Part shown: positions 9,196 to 17,035 of the stretch, in pieces | How positions within the stretch are numbered: position 1 is the stretch's first letter | Layout of the letters: each line of letters begins with the position of its first letter | From: VAZQ01 sp963827585 | GTDB taxonomy: Bacteria > Pseudomonadota > Alphaproteobacteria > Rhizobiales > Xanthobacteraceae | Direction of reading: 5' to 3' | Length of the DNA: 64,000 nucleotides | Assembly (NCBI GenBank): GCA_963827585.1 | Contig: CAWHCK010000060.1 | Span: 124,001 to 188,000 of the forward strand | Notes under the pieces: model-generated | Databases searched by the model: none | Told to the model about the DNA's origin: nothing | The model's input: the letters and a program-made list of their open reading frames with translations, nothing else | Position numbers and translations under genes: made by a program

Positions 9196-10077
9196 TCAGT
9201 AATGCACCTTGCGCTCGATGTAGCGGAACTGGATGACCGTGAGTGCGATCACGATGGCCATCAGCACCACCGACTGTGCCGCCGAGCTCCCGAGATCGAG
9301 TCCACGGAAGCCGTCGTTGTAGACCTTGAACACGAGGATCTCGGTCGCCTTGGCCGGACCGCCCTGGGTCACGGCATGGATGATGCCGAAGGTCTGGAAG
9401 AAGGCATAGACGACGTTCACCACCAGCAGGAAGAACGCGGTCGGCGACAGCAGCGGCAGGATGATCGTCCAGAACCGGCGCCCCGGCCCGGCGCCGTCGA
9501 TGGCCGCCGCCTCGATCAGCGATTTCGGGATCGACTGCAGCCCGGCGAGGAAGAACAGGAAGTTGTAGCTGATCTGGTTCCAGGTCGCGGCGACGATCAC
9601 GAGGAACATCGCCTGGCCGCCGTTGAGCACGTAGTTCCACTCGTAGCCCCAGCGGTTGAGCAGATAGGCGAAGATGCCGACGCTGGGGTTGAACATGAAG
9701 CCCCACAGCACGCCGGCCACCGCCGGCGCCACCGCGTAGGGCCACACCAGGAAGGTCTTGTAGAGCGCGGCGCCGTGGATGACCCGGTCGGCCATCACCG
9801 CCAGCAGCAGCGAAATCGCGAGACCGAAAAAGGTGACCGCCGAGCTGAACACGATCGTGACGCGCACGGAGTGAAGGTAGTTCGGGTCGCTGAACAGCGC
9901 GGTGAAATTCTCCAGCCAGACGAACTCGGCATTGCCGCCGAACGGCCCTTCGATAAGGACCGATTGCTTGACCGCCTGCGCCGCCGGCCAAATGAAGAAG
10001 ATCAACGTGATCGCGATCTGCGGCGCGACCAGCAGGTAGGGCAACAGCTTGGCCTGGAAGATGACGCGCTTGATCAT
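9196..10077 (-). CDS. ugpA: Glycerol-3-phosphate ABC transporter permease
   Basis: 293 residues, six predicted transmembrane helices. It starts MIKRVIFQAKLLPYLLVAPQ and carries the permease loop EAAAIDGAGPGRRFWTIILP. Sequence and position (after ugpB, before ugpE) fit UgpA. Other sugar-type ABC permeases are similar, so the assignment leans on the UgpB identity and operon order. A 95-bp gap separates it from ugpB. Confidence 0.92.
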   Translation of the reverse strand: MIKRVIFQAKLLPYLLVAPQIAITLIFFIWPAAQAVKQSVLIEGPFGGNAEFVWLENFTALFSDPNYLHSVRVTIVFSSAVTFFGLAISLLLAVMADRVIHGAALYKTFLVWPYAVAPAVAGVLWGFMFNPSVGIFAYLLNRWGYEWNYVLNGGQAMFLVIVAATWNQISYNFLFFLAGLQSIPKSLIEAAAIDGAGPGRRFWTIILPLLSPTAFFLLVVNVVYAFFQTFGIIHAVTQGGPAKATEILVFKVYNDGFRGLDLGSSAAQSVVLMAIVIALTVIQFRYIERKVHY

Positions 10078-10172
10078 GGCGTGCTGGTACGTGTAGCCCG
10101 GATGGAGCGCAGCGCAATCCGGGGCAGCAGCGCCGCGCGGTGAGGCCGCCCCCGCTCCATGCGGCCGCGAGC

Positions 10173-11498
10173 CTACCTATTGGCGCGCGCGAAGTCGGCG
10201 ATGAGCTTGTTGCCGCGCTCGACCGCCAGATCGAGCGCCTGCTTCGCCGTCTTCTGCCCGGCCCACACCGCCTCGAGCTCCTCGTCCATGACATCGCGGA
10301 TCTGGACGAAGTTGCCGATGCGCAGGCCCTTGGAGCTGTCGGTGGGCGGCTTGAAGTTGAGCTGCTCGACCGCCACGTCGCGCCCGGGGAACTTGTCGTA
10401 AAAACCCTGCGCGCGCGTGCGCTGGTAGGCCGCCTTGGTGATCGGCACGTAGCCGGTCTCCATGTGCCACTTCGACTGCACGTCCGGGCTGGACAGGTAG
10501 GCGAAGAACTTGGCGACGCCCTTGTACTCGTTCTTGGGCTTTCCGCTCAGCACCCATAGCGTCGCCCCGCCAATGATCGAATTCTGCGGCGCGCCGTTCA
10601 CATCAGCGTAGTACGGCAGCATGGCGATCCCGAACGGCACGTCCTTCATCGCCTGGGCGAAGCCGCCGACCGAGCCGGCCGACGCCGTGATCATCGGGCA
10701 TTCGCCGGTGGTGAACTTCGGGTTCGGCTTACCCTCGCGCCCGGCATAGACGAAGATCTTTTCCTTGTGCCATGCGGCGAGGTTCTCGACATGGCGGACG
10801 CGCAGCGGGTCATTGATCGCGAGCCGGATGTCGGTCCCGGCGAAGCCGTTGGCCCCGGTGGCGAATGGAGTATTGTGCCACGCGCCGAAATTCTCGATCT
10901 GCACCCAGGTCTGCCACTGGCTGGTGAACCCGCACTGGGAGCCGGCGGCCAGGAGCCTCTTCGAATATTGCTCCATGTCCGCCCAGGTTTTCGGCGGCTT
11001 GTCGGGGTCGAGACCGGCCTTCTTGAAGGCGTCCTTGTTGTAATAGAGCACGGGCGTGGAGGAATTGAACGGCATCGACAGGAGCTTGCCGTCGGTCGTC
11101 GCGTAGTAGCCGTAGACCGCCGGCAGATAGGCGTCGGGATCGAATGTCTCGCCCGCTTCCGCCATCAGCTGGTGCACGGGATAGATCGCGCCCTTGGCGG
11201 CCATCATGGTCGCGGTGCCGACCTCGAACACCTGGACGATGTGGGGCTGCTGGCGTGCGCGGAACGCGGCGATCGCGCCGGTCATCGTCTCGGTGTAGGT
11301 GCCCTTGTAGACCGGCACGACCTTGTAGTCCGTCTGCGACTTGTTGAAGCCCTCGGCCAGCGCATTGAGCGCCTCGCCGAGCTGGCCGCCCATCGCGTGC
11401 CACCACTGAATCTCGGTCTGGGCGTTCGCCGCGGCGCTCCCGCCGCAGGTCAGGGCAACCGCCGCGGCGGTGCGAAGCAGCAATCTGCGCGAGATCAT
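10173..11498 (-). CDS. ugpB: Glycerol-3-phosphate periplasmic binding protein
   Basis: 441 residues with a signal peptide (RRLLLRTAAAVALTCGGSAA, cleavage after ANA). The mature protein opens with IQWWHAMGGQLGEALNALAEGFNK..., a strong UgpB signature, and ends with a helix-rich WAGQKTAKQALDLAVERG lobe. It binds sn-glycerol-3-phosphate and glycerophosphodiesters in the periplasm and delivers them to UgpAE. It is first in the operon, and a Pho-box-like repeat lies 66 bp before the start. In E. coli ugp is a Pho regulon member. Confidence 0.95.
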   Translation of the reverse strand: MISRRLLLRTAAAVALTCGGSAAANAQTEIQWWHAMGGQLGEALNALAEGFNKSQTDYKVVPVYKGTYTETMTGAIAAFRARQQPHIVQVFEVGTATMMAAKGAIYPVHQLMAEAGETFDPDAYLPAVYGYYATTDGKLLSMPFNSSTPVLYYNKDAFKKAGLDPDKPPKTWADMEQYSKRLLAAGSQCGFTSQWQTWVQIENFGAWHNTPFATGANGFAGTDIRLAINDPLRVRHVENLAAWHKEKIFVYAGREGKPNPKFTTGECPMITASAGSVGGFAQAMKDVPFGIAMLPYYADVNGAPQNSIIGGATLWVLSGKPKNEYKGVAKFFAYLSSPDVQSKWHMETGYVPITKAAYQRTRAQGFYDKFPGRDVAVEQLNFKPPTDSSKGLRIGNFVQIRDVMDEELEAVWAGQKTAKQALDLAVERGNKLIADFARANR

Positions 11499-11563
11499 GC
11501 GGTTTCTCCCTTCGGTCGGCTATCCACTTACGCGGCGCCGCGTGGCCGCCGCGCTACGGGGTC

Positions 11564-11581
11564 GTGAAGCCTTTGTGACAG
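11564..11581 (-). promoter_or_regulatory. Candidate Pho box before ugpB
   Basis: Read on the minus strand: CTGTCAC-AAAG-GCTTCAC. The known Pho box is two CTGTCAT repeats 4 bp apart; the first half matches 6 of 7 positions and the second only 3 of 7. Position, 66 bp upstream of ugpB and just past the argF stop codon, is sensible. Moderate support only. Confidence 0.4.
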
Positions 11582-11585
11582 AGCG

Positions 11586-12504
11586 CTAGCGAGCGTTCAG
11601 GCACCAGGCCAAGATGCCCTTCTGCGCATGCAGGCGGTTCTCCGCCTCGTCGAACACGACCGATTGCGGCCCGTCCATCACCTCGTCGGTGACCTCGTCG
11701 CCGCGATGGGCGGGCAGGCAATGCATGAACACCGCATCCGGCTTCGCGCGCGCCATCAGCCGCGCGTTCACCTGGTAGCGCCGCAGCAGGTTGTGCCGCC
11801 GCTGCCCGTCTTTGTCCCCCATGCTGACCCACGTGTCGGTTACCAGGCAATCGGCGCCGTTGACCGCCTCGTCGGGGTCGGTACCGATGTCGACCGCGGC
11901 GCCTGAGCTCTTGATCCAGTCGAGGAGCCATTTCTTCGGGGCGAGCTCGGGCGGGGTGGCAACCCGCAGGCGGAACTCGAACCGCTCGGCGGCGTGCATC
12001 CAGGAGGCGAGCACGTTGTTGGCATCGCCGGTCCAGGCCACGGTCTTGCCGCGGATCGGCCCGCGATGCTCCTCGAAGGTCAGGACGTCGGCGAGCACCT
12101 GGCAGGGATGCGAGCGCCGGCTCAGCCCATTGATGACCGGCACGGTCGCGTGCCGCGCGAGCTCGGTCAGCGTCTCGTGCTCGAGCGTGCGGATCATGAT
12201 GATGTCGACATAGCGCGAGAGCACCCGCGCGGTGTCGGCGATGGTCTCGCCGCGGCCGAGCTGCATCTCCTGGCCGGTCAGCATGATGGCTTCGCCCCCG
12301 AGCTGGCGCATGGCGACGTCGAAGGACACGCGCGTTCGGGTCGAGGGCTTGTCGAAGATCATCGCGAGCGTGCGGCCATCGAGCGGCCTCGCTCGCCGGC
12401 TCGCGCCGCCCCTTCATGGCGCGGCTGGCCTCGATGATCGCGCGCAGCTCCTGCCTGGGAATGTCGATCAGATCGAGGAAGTGGCGGGCGCCGTCCGCGT
12501 TCAT
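11586..12504 (-). CDS. argF: Ornithine carbamoyltransferase, frameshifted near the N-terminus
   Basis: Forms citrulline from ornithine and carbamoyl phosphate in arginine synthesis. The first 35 residues (MNADGARHFLDLIDIPRQEL...) read in one frame. The rest, from RPLDGRTLAMIFDKPSTRTRV, reads in another, with a break at about 12395-12412. The carbamoyl-phosphate motif STRTR, the HPCQ motif (RRSHPCQVLAD) and the HCLPAHRG catalytic segment are all present, so only a one-base indel spoils the gene. The start ATG overlaps the argD stop (ATGA at 12501-12504), as expected for the argDF operon. Confidence 0.9.
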
Positions 12505-13727
12505 CCGGCCGCTCCCTGCATTTGCGGCTTCGGCAGCGCCTTGGCGAGGCGGCCGCAGGCGCGCTCGATGCGTGCGACCGCTTCGGCCAGTTCCTCCTCG
12601 CTCACGATCAGCGGCGGCAAGAGCCGCACCACGTTGTCGCCGGCCGCGACCGTGATCATCTTCTCGGCACGCAGCTCGTCGACCAGGTCGGCGCTGGAGA
12701 CGACGGCGCGCAGGCCGACCAGCAGGCCTTCGCCGCGCACCTCCGCGATCACCGCGGGATAGCGGTCCTTGATCTCGGCCAGCCTTTGCTTGAGCAGAAG
12801 GGAGATGCGGCGCACGCGCTCGAGGAAGCCGTCGGCCAGCACCACGTCGAGCAGCGCGCCGGCGGCCGCCATGGCGAGCGGATTGCCGCCGAAGGTCGAG
12901 CCGTGGGTGCCGGTGGTCATGCCCTTGGCGGCCTCGGCGGTGGCGAGGCAGGCCCCGAGCGGAAAGCCCCCGCCCAGCGCCTTGGCCAGCGCCATGATGT
13001 CGGGGGTGACGCCGTAGCGCTGGTGGGCGAAGAGCTCCCCCGTGCGCCCGACGCCGGTCTGCACCTCGTCCAATACGAACAGCAGCCCGTTCTCGTCGCA
13101 GAGCCGCCGCAGCGCCCGCAGGAATTCGGGCGGCACCACGCGCACGCCGCCCTCGCCCATGATCGGCTCGATCAGGATGGCGGCGGTCTCGGGCCCGATG
13201 GCACGCTTGGTCGCTTCAAGATCGGCGAACGGCATCTGGTCGAAGCCTTCGACCACCGGACCGAAGCCGTCGAGATACTTCTTCTGCCCGCCGGCCGCCA
13301 GCGTGGCGAGCGTGCGCCCGTGGAAGGCGCCTTCGAAGGTGATGATGCGGTAGCGCTCCGGCCGGCCGCTCGCCGCGTGGTATTTGCGCGCCATCTTGAT
13401 CGCGCATTCCATCGCCTCGGCGCCTGAATTGGCGAAAAAGACGCGTTCCGCGAAGCTCGCCGCGCACAGACGGTCGGCCAGACGCTCGGCCTCGGGGATG
13501 CGATAGAGATTGGAAACGTGCCAGACCTTCTTGGCCTGTTCGGTGATCGCCGCGACCAAATGGGGATGCGCGTGGCCGAGCGCGTTGACCGCCACCCCCG
13601 AGGTGAAATCGAGGTAGCGGTCGCCATTGGTCGCCAGGAGCCATGCGCCCTCGCCGCGCTCGAATGCGAGATCGACGCGAGCATAGGTCGGCAGCAGATG
13701 CGAGGTCTGAACGCTACTCATGGGCAA
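12501..13727 (-). CDS. argD: Acetylornithine aminotransferase
   Basis: 408 residues, a class-III PLP aminotransferase that converts N-acetylglutamate semialdehyde to N-acetylornithine and may also serve lysine synthesis. Signatures: LDFTSGVAVNALGHAHP near residue 39, FFANSGAEAMECAIKMARK near 97, ITFEGAFHGRT near 128, VLDEVQTGVGRTG, and the PLP lysine in ALAKALGGGFPLGA. It overlaps argF by 4 bp and heads the argDF pair. Upstream is a 394-bp intergenic stretch shared with divergent gcrA. Confidence 0.95.
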   Translation of the reverse strand: MPMSSVQTSHLLPTYARVDLAFERGEGAWLLATNGDRYLDFTSGVAVNALGHAHPHLVAAITEQAKKVWHVSNLYRIPEAERLADRLCAASFAERVFFANSGAEAMECAIKMARKYHAASGRPERYRIITFEGAFHGRTLATLAAGGQKKYLDGFGPVVEGFDQMPFADLEATKRAIGPETAAILIEPIMGEGGVRVVPPEFLRALRRLCDENGLLFVLDEVQTGVGRTGELFAHQRYGVTPDIMALAKALGGGFPLGACLATAEAAKGMTTGTHGSTFGGNPLAMAAAGALLDVVLADGFLERVRRISLLLKQRLAEIKDRYPAVIAEVRGEGLLVGLRAVVSSADLVDELRAEKMITVAAGDNVVRLLPPLIVSEEELAEAVARIERACGRLAKALPKPQMQGAAG

Positions 13728-13902
13728 GCCGGCAAACGACCGAAATGAAATGTGCCGCCCCTCCGGGCGGCACGGCGGGCGGCACGGGGCGGTATTTTAT
13801 TGGAGCACGGCAGGCTGTCAACATGGTCCGGGACGTCACGGTGGCGCCCTCGAACGCCAGCGCACTGCACCAGGATGCAGATAAGTGTGGACGCATTGCG
13901 TT

Positions 13903-14080
13903 GACTCGACCGGAACATGTGGAAGCAGCCCAAGGGGACTCTTGCGCCTGACTCCCGCCATATTGTAGCCTTTTCATCGACGGCTACGACATTTCGTGCG
14001 GCGGACAGTCACTAGCGTCATTCGGTAGCGGCGTACGCGTTTGGGCCAACTGGTCGTTGCCCAGGCTCGGAGTGGGATTC
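13903..14080 (+). promoter_or_regulatory. Cluster of four GANTC (CcrM methylation) sites upstream of gcrA
   Basis: GANTC occurs at 13903-13907, 13937-13941, 13950-13954 and 14076-14080, three of them within 52 bp. In alphaproteobacteria CcrM methylates GANTC, and GcrA binds promoters with such sites. The cluster lies in the intergenic region between argD and gcrA, so control of gcrA (or of argDF) by methylation state is plausible. The rest of 13728-14121 shows no gene. Confidence 0.5.
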
Positions 14081-14121
14081 TGTCTGGACTGTCCTGCTGC
14101 GCGACTGCCGAGGAAGAGGCC

Positions 14122-14619
14122 ATGACCTGGACTGATGAACGCGTCGAGACGCTGAAGAAGTTATGGACCGACGGGTTGTCGGCGAGCCAGATCGCCGCCG
14201 AACTTGGCGGCATCACGCGCAATGCGGTGATCGGCAAGGTGCATCGGCTCGGCCTGGCGGGCCGCGCCAAGTCGCCGTCCTCGGCCGCCCCGCGCCCGCG
14301 CAAGCCGCGTCCCCACTCGCACATGCTGCGGGTGTCGCGGCCATCGATCCGGGGCAACACCGCGCTCGCCCACGCCTATGAGGTCGATATCGAGCCGGAG
14401 CCGCAGCTGGTCGATAACGTCATCCCGCTCGGCCAGCGCCGCACGTTGCTCGAGCTCAACGAGGACACCTGCCGCTGGCCGATTGGCGATCCGGGCCATA
14501 CCGATTTCTTCTTCTGTGGCGGCCAGACCGTCACCAGCCTGCCCTACTGTGCCTACCACTCGCGGGTCGCCTATCAGCCCGCGAATGCGCGCCGCGACCG
14601 GCGCCCGTTCCGCGGGTAG
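14122..14619 (+). CDS. gcrA: GcrA cell cycle regulator
   Basis: 165 residues from the ATG of MTWTDERVETLKKLW, preceded by AGGAAGAGG. The N-terminal helix-turn-helix (WTDGLSASQIAAELGGITRNAVIGKVHRLGL, given here in part) binds DNA. The C-terminal part (LNEDTCRWPIGDPG ... PYCAYHSRVAYQP) holds the conserved cysteines of the sigma-70-interacting domain. GcrA works with CcrM methylation to set transcription of cell-cycle genes. A longer in-frame ATG at 14041 adds a poorly conserved 27-residue stretch and is not preferred. Confidence 0.94.
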   Translation: MTWTDERVETLKKLWTDGLSASQIAAELGGITRNAVIGKVHRLGLAGRAKSPSSAAPRPRKPRPHSHMLRVSRPSIRGNTALAHAYEVDIEPEPQLVDNVIPLGQRRTLLELNEDTCRWPIGDPGHTDFFFCGGQTVTSLPYCAYHSRVAYQPANARRDRRPFRG

Positions 14620-14654
14620 GCCTGCTTTCGGTCGATTGCACCAATCTCTCCGCC

Positions 14655-14710
14655 GTCATTCCGGGGTCCGAGCGATTGCGAGGGAGCCCTTCGGCGCGCC
14701 CCGGAATGAC
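14655..14710. repeat. Palindromic repeat between gcrA and phoB
   Basis: GTCATTCCGGGG at 14655-14666 is perfectly complementary to CCCCGGAATGAC at 14699-14710, giving a 12-bp stem with a 32-base loop. It lies between two convergent genes, where it can act as a bidirectional terminator. A repeat of this type is common in Hyphomicrobiales. Confidence 0.65.
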
Positions 14711-14720
14711 GACGGAGGGG

Positions 14721-15422
14721 CTACGCCGTTTTGCCGAACCGATCGTCGAGCGCGTAGCCTGCGCCACGGACGGTTCGGATCGGGTCGGTATCATGTCCGC
14801 GGTTGAGCGCCTTGCGCAGCCGGCCGACATGGACGTCGACGGTGCGCTCGTCGATATAGATCTCGCTCCCCCACACGCCGTCGAGAAGCTGCTCGCGCGA
14901 GAACACGCGACCGGGCCGCTCCATCAGGAACTCGAGCAGGCGATATTCGGTCGGCCCGAGATCGACCGCGCGGCCGCTGCGCGAGACCCGCTTCTTCTCG
15001 CGGTCCACTTCGAGGTCGCCGAAGGCCAGCACGTCGGCAAGCCGCTCGGGCAGCGCGCGGCGCAACAAGGCGCGCACGCGGGCGCTCAATTCCGGTACCG
15101 AGAACGGCTTGACGATGTAGTCGTCGGCACCGGTCGCAAGTCCCCGCACCCGTTCGCTCTCCTCGCCGCGCGCGGTCAGCATGATGATCGGCAGCTGCTT
15201 GGTCTCGGGACGCGCCCGCAGCCGGCGGCAGAGCTCGATGCCCGAGAGACCCGGCAGCATCCAATCCAGAATGACCAGGTCGGGCGAGCGTTCCTTGAGC
15301 AGCAAATCCGCTTCGTCGCCGCGCGCGACCGTCTCGACCCCGTAACCTTCCGCCTCGAGGTTGTAGCGCAGAAGCAACGTGAGCGCTTCCTCGTCCTCCA
15401 CGATCAGGATGTTGGCCTTCAT
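14721..15422 (-). CDS. phoB: Phosphate regulon response regulator
   Basis: 233 residues of the OmpR/PhoB type. Receiver domain 1-120: acidic EDEE near residue 9, phospho-acceptor Asp53 in LVILDWMLPGL, and Lys105 in YIVKPFSVPEL. DNA-binding winged helix 130-230, with LLEFLMERPGRVFSREQLLDGVWG and TVDVHVGRLRKAL. Phosphorylated by PhoR under phosphate limitation, it binds Pho boxes. It is the last gene of the pst-phoU-phoB run, 17 bp after phoU. Confidence 0.96.
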   Translation of the reverse strand: MKANILIVEDEEALTLLLRYNLEAEGYGVETVARGDEADLLLKERSPDLVILDWMLPGLSGIELCRRLRARPETKQLPIIMLTARGEESERVRGLATGADDYIVKPFSVPELSARVRALLRRALPERLADVLAFGDLEVDREKKRVSRSGRAVDLGPTEYRLLEFLMERPGRVFSREQLLDGVWGSEIYIDERTVDVHVGRLRKALNRGHDTDPIRTVRGAGYALDDRFGKTA

Positions 15423-15439
15423 GCGCTGGGCATCCTTCG

Positions 15440-16159
15440 TTATTTCTCCGGAGCAACGGTGGCGAAGGTGGTGGTGTCGCCCTTCGGGCGTTCGTCGGCC
15501 ATCGCGTGGCCTTCGATCATGTAATAGACCGTCTCTGCGATATTGGTCGCGTGATCGCCCATCCGCTCGATGTTCTTGGCGCAGAACATCAGGTGGATAC
15601 AGAAGGTGATGTTACGAGGGTCTTCCATCATGTAGGTCAGGAGCTCGCGGAACAGCGAGGTGCACATGGCGTCGACCTCCTCGTCGCCATTCCACACCGC
15701 AAGCGCTTTCTTGAGGTCGTGGCCGGCATAGCTGTCGAGCACCTCCTTGAGCTGGGTGAGGACGAGGGCGCCCATGTGCTCGACGCCGCGGATCAGCTTG
15801 GGCGGATGAAACTCGCCGTTGAGCGCCATCACGCGCTTGCCGATGTTCTTGGCGAGGTCGCCGATCCGCTCCAGGTCGTTGCAGACCCGCAACGCACCGA
15901 TGATCTCGCGCAGGTCGACGGCCATGGGCTGTCGGCGGGCGATCGTCAGCACGGCCTTTTCCTCGATGTTCCGTTGCAGTGCGTCGATATCGGGGTCTGC
16001 GGTTACGGTCCGCTGCGCGCGATCGGCATCGCGCCGTGCGAGCGCATCGACGGAATCGGCGACCTGCCTTTCGGCAAGGCCACCCATCTCCGCCACCATG
16101 CGGGTGATCTCTTGGAGATCGACGTCAAAGGCCTTGGCGGTATGTTCAGGCATTACCAT
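15440..16159 (-). CDS. phoU: Phosphate signalling protein PhoU
   Basis: 239 residues, all-helical with two PhoU repeats. Metal-binding-type motifs ERIGDLAKNIG (first repeat) and ERMGDHATNIAE (second repeat) are intact. PhoU links the PstSCAB transporter to PhoR and keeps PhoB silent when phosphate is plentiful. It sits between pstB and phoB. Confidence 0.96.
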   Translation of the reverse strand: MVMPEHTAKAFDVDLQEITRMVAEMGGLAERQVADSVDALARRDADRAQRTVTADPDIDALQRNIEEKAVLTIARRQPMAVDLREIIGALRVCNDLERIGDLAKNIGKRVMALNGEFHPPKLIRGVEHMGALVLTQLKEVLDSYAGHDLKKALAVWNGDEEVDAMCTSLFRELLTYMMEDPRNITFCIHLMFCAKNIERMGDHATNIAETVYYMIEGHAMADERPKGDTTTFATVAPEK

Positions 16160-16197
16160 CTTTTGTCGTCCTCATGCGGGCGCCGCAGGATCGACGG

Positions 16198-17013
16198 TCA
16201 ACCGAAGCGCCCCGTTATGTAGTCCTGCGTGCGCTTGTCGCGCGGCGCCGTGAACATCTTGCTGGTGCTGTCGACTTCCACGAGATAGCCGAGATGGAAG
16301 AAGGCGGTTCGTTGCGAGACGCGGGCCGCCTGCTGCATGGAATGGGTCACGATGATGATGGTGAAGTTCTCGCGCAGCTCGTCGATCAGTTCCTCGATCT
16401 TCGCCGTCGCGATCGGGTCGAGCGCGGAGCAGGGCTCGTCCATGAGGATCACTTCGGGACCGACGGCGATGGCGCGGGCGATGCATAGCCGCTGCTGCTG
16501 GCCGCCCGAGAGGCCCGTGCCGGTGTCGTTGAGGCGGTCCTTGACCTCCTCGAACAGCCCCGCACGCTTCAGGCTCGTCACCACGATCTCGTCGAGATCG
16601 GTCTTTGATTTGGCGATGCCGTGGATGCGCGGGCCATACGCCACATTCTCGTAAACCGACTTGGGAAACGGGTTCGGCTTCTGGAACACCATGCCGACGC
16701 GCGCGCGCAGCTGCACCACGTCGAGCGCGGGGTCGTAGATATCCTGGTCGTCGATCGCGATGTTTCCGCTGAAGCGCGCGATGGGAATGGTATCGTTCAT
16801 CCGGTTGATACAGCGCAGGAAGGTGGACTTGCCGCATCCCGACGGGCCGATCAGCGCGGTCACTGCGCGCTCCGGAACATCGAGATTCACGTCGAACAAG
16901 GCACGCTTCTCGGCGTAATAGACATTGACATCACGCGCCACGACCTTGGGCTCGCCTTCGAAAGCGGGGGCATCAGCGGCGGCTGTCGTGTCGGGCTGAA
17001 CCATCGTGTTCAT
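16198..17013 (-). CDS. pstB: Phosphate ABC transporter ATPase
   Basis: 271 residues. Walker A GPSGCGKST (56-64), Q-loop GMVFQKPNPFPKSVYENVAYG, signature LSGGQQQRLCIARA, Walker B VILMDEPCSALDP and switch His in IIVTHSMQQA. The PNPFPKS segment is typical of PstB. It couples ATP hydrolysis to phosphate import through PstCA. The first 20 residues are a low-complexity extension. Confidence 0.97.
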   Translation of the reverse strand: MNTMVQPDTTAAADAPAFEGEPKVVARDVNVYYAEKRALFDVNLDVPERAVTALIGPSGCGKSTFLRCINRMNDTIPIARFSGNIAIDDQDIYDPALDVVQLRARVGMVFQKPNPFPKSVYENVAYGPRIHGIAKSKTDLDEIVVTSLKRAGLFEEVKDRLNDTGTGLSGGQQQRLCIARAIAVGPEVILMDEPCSALDPIATAKIEELIDELRENFTIIIVTHSMQQAARVSQRTAFFHLGYLVEVDSTSKMFTAPRDKRTQDYITGRFG

Positions 17014-17035
17014 AAAGACAATCTCCTACAAACAC

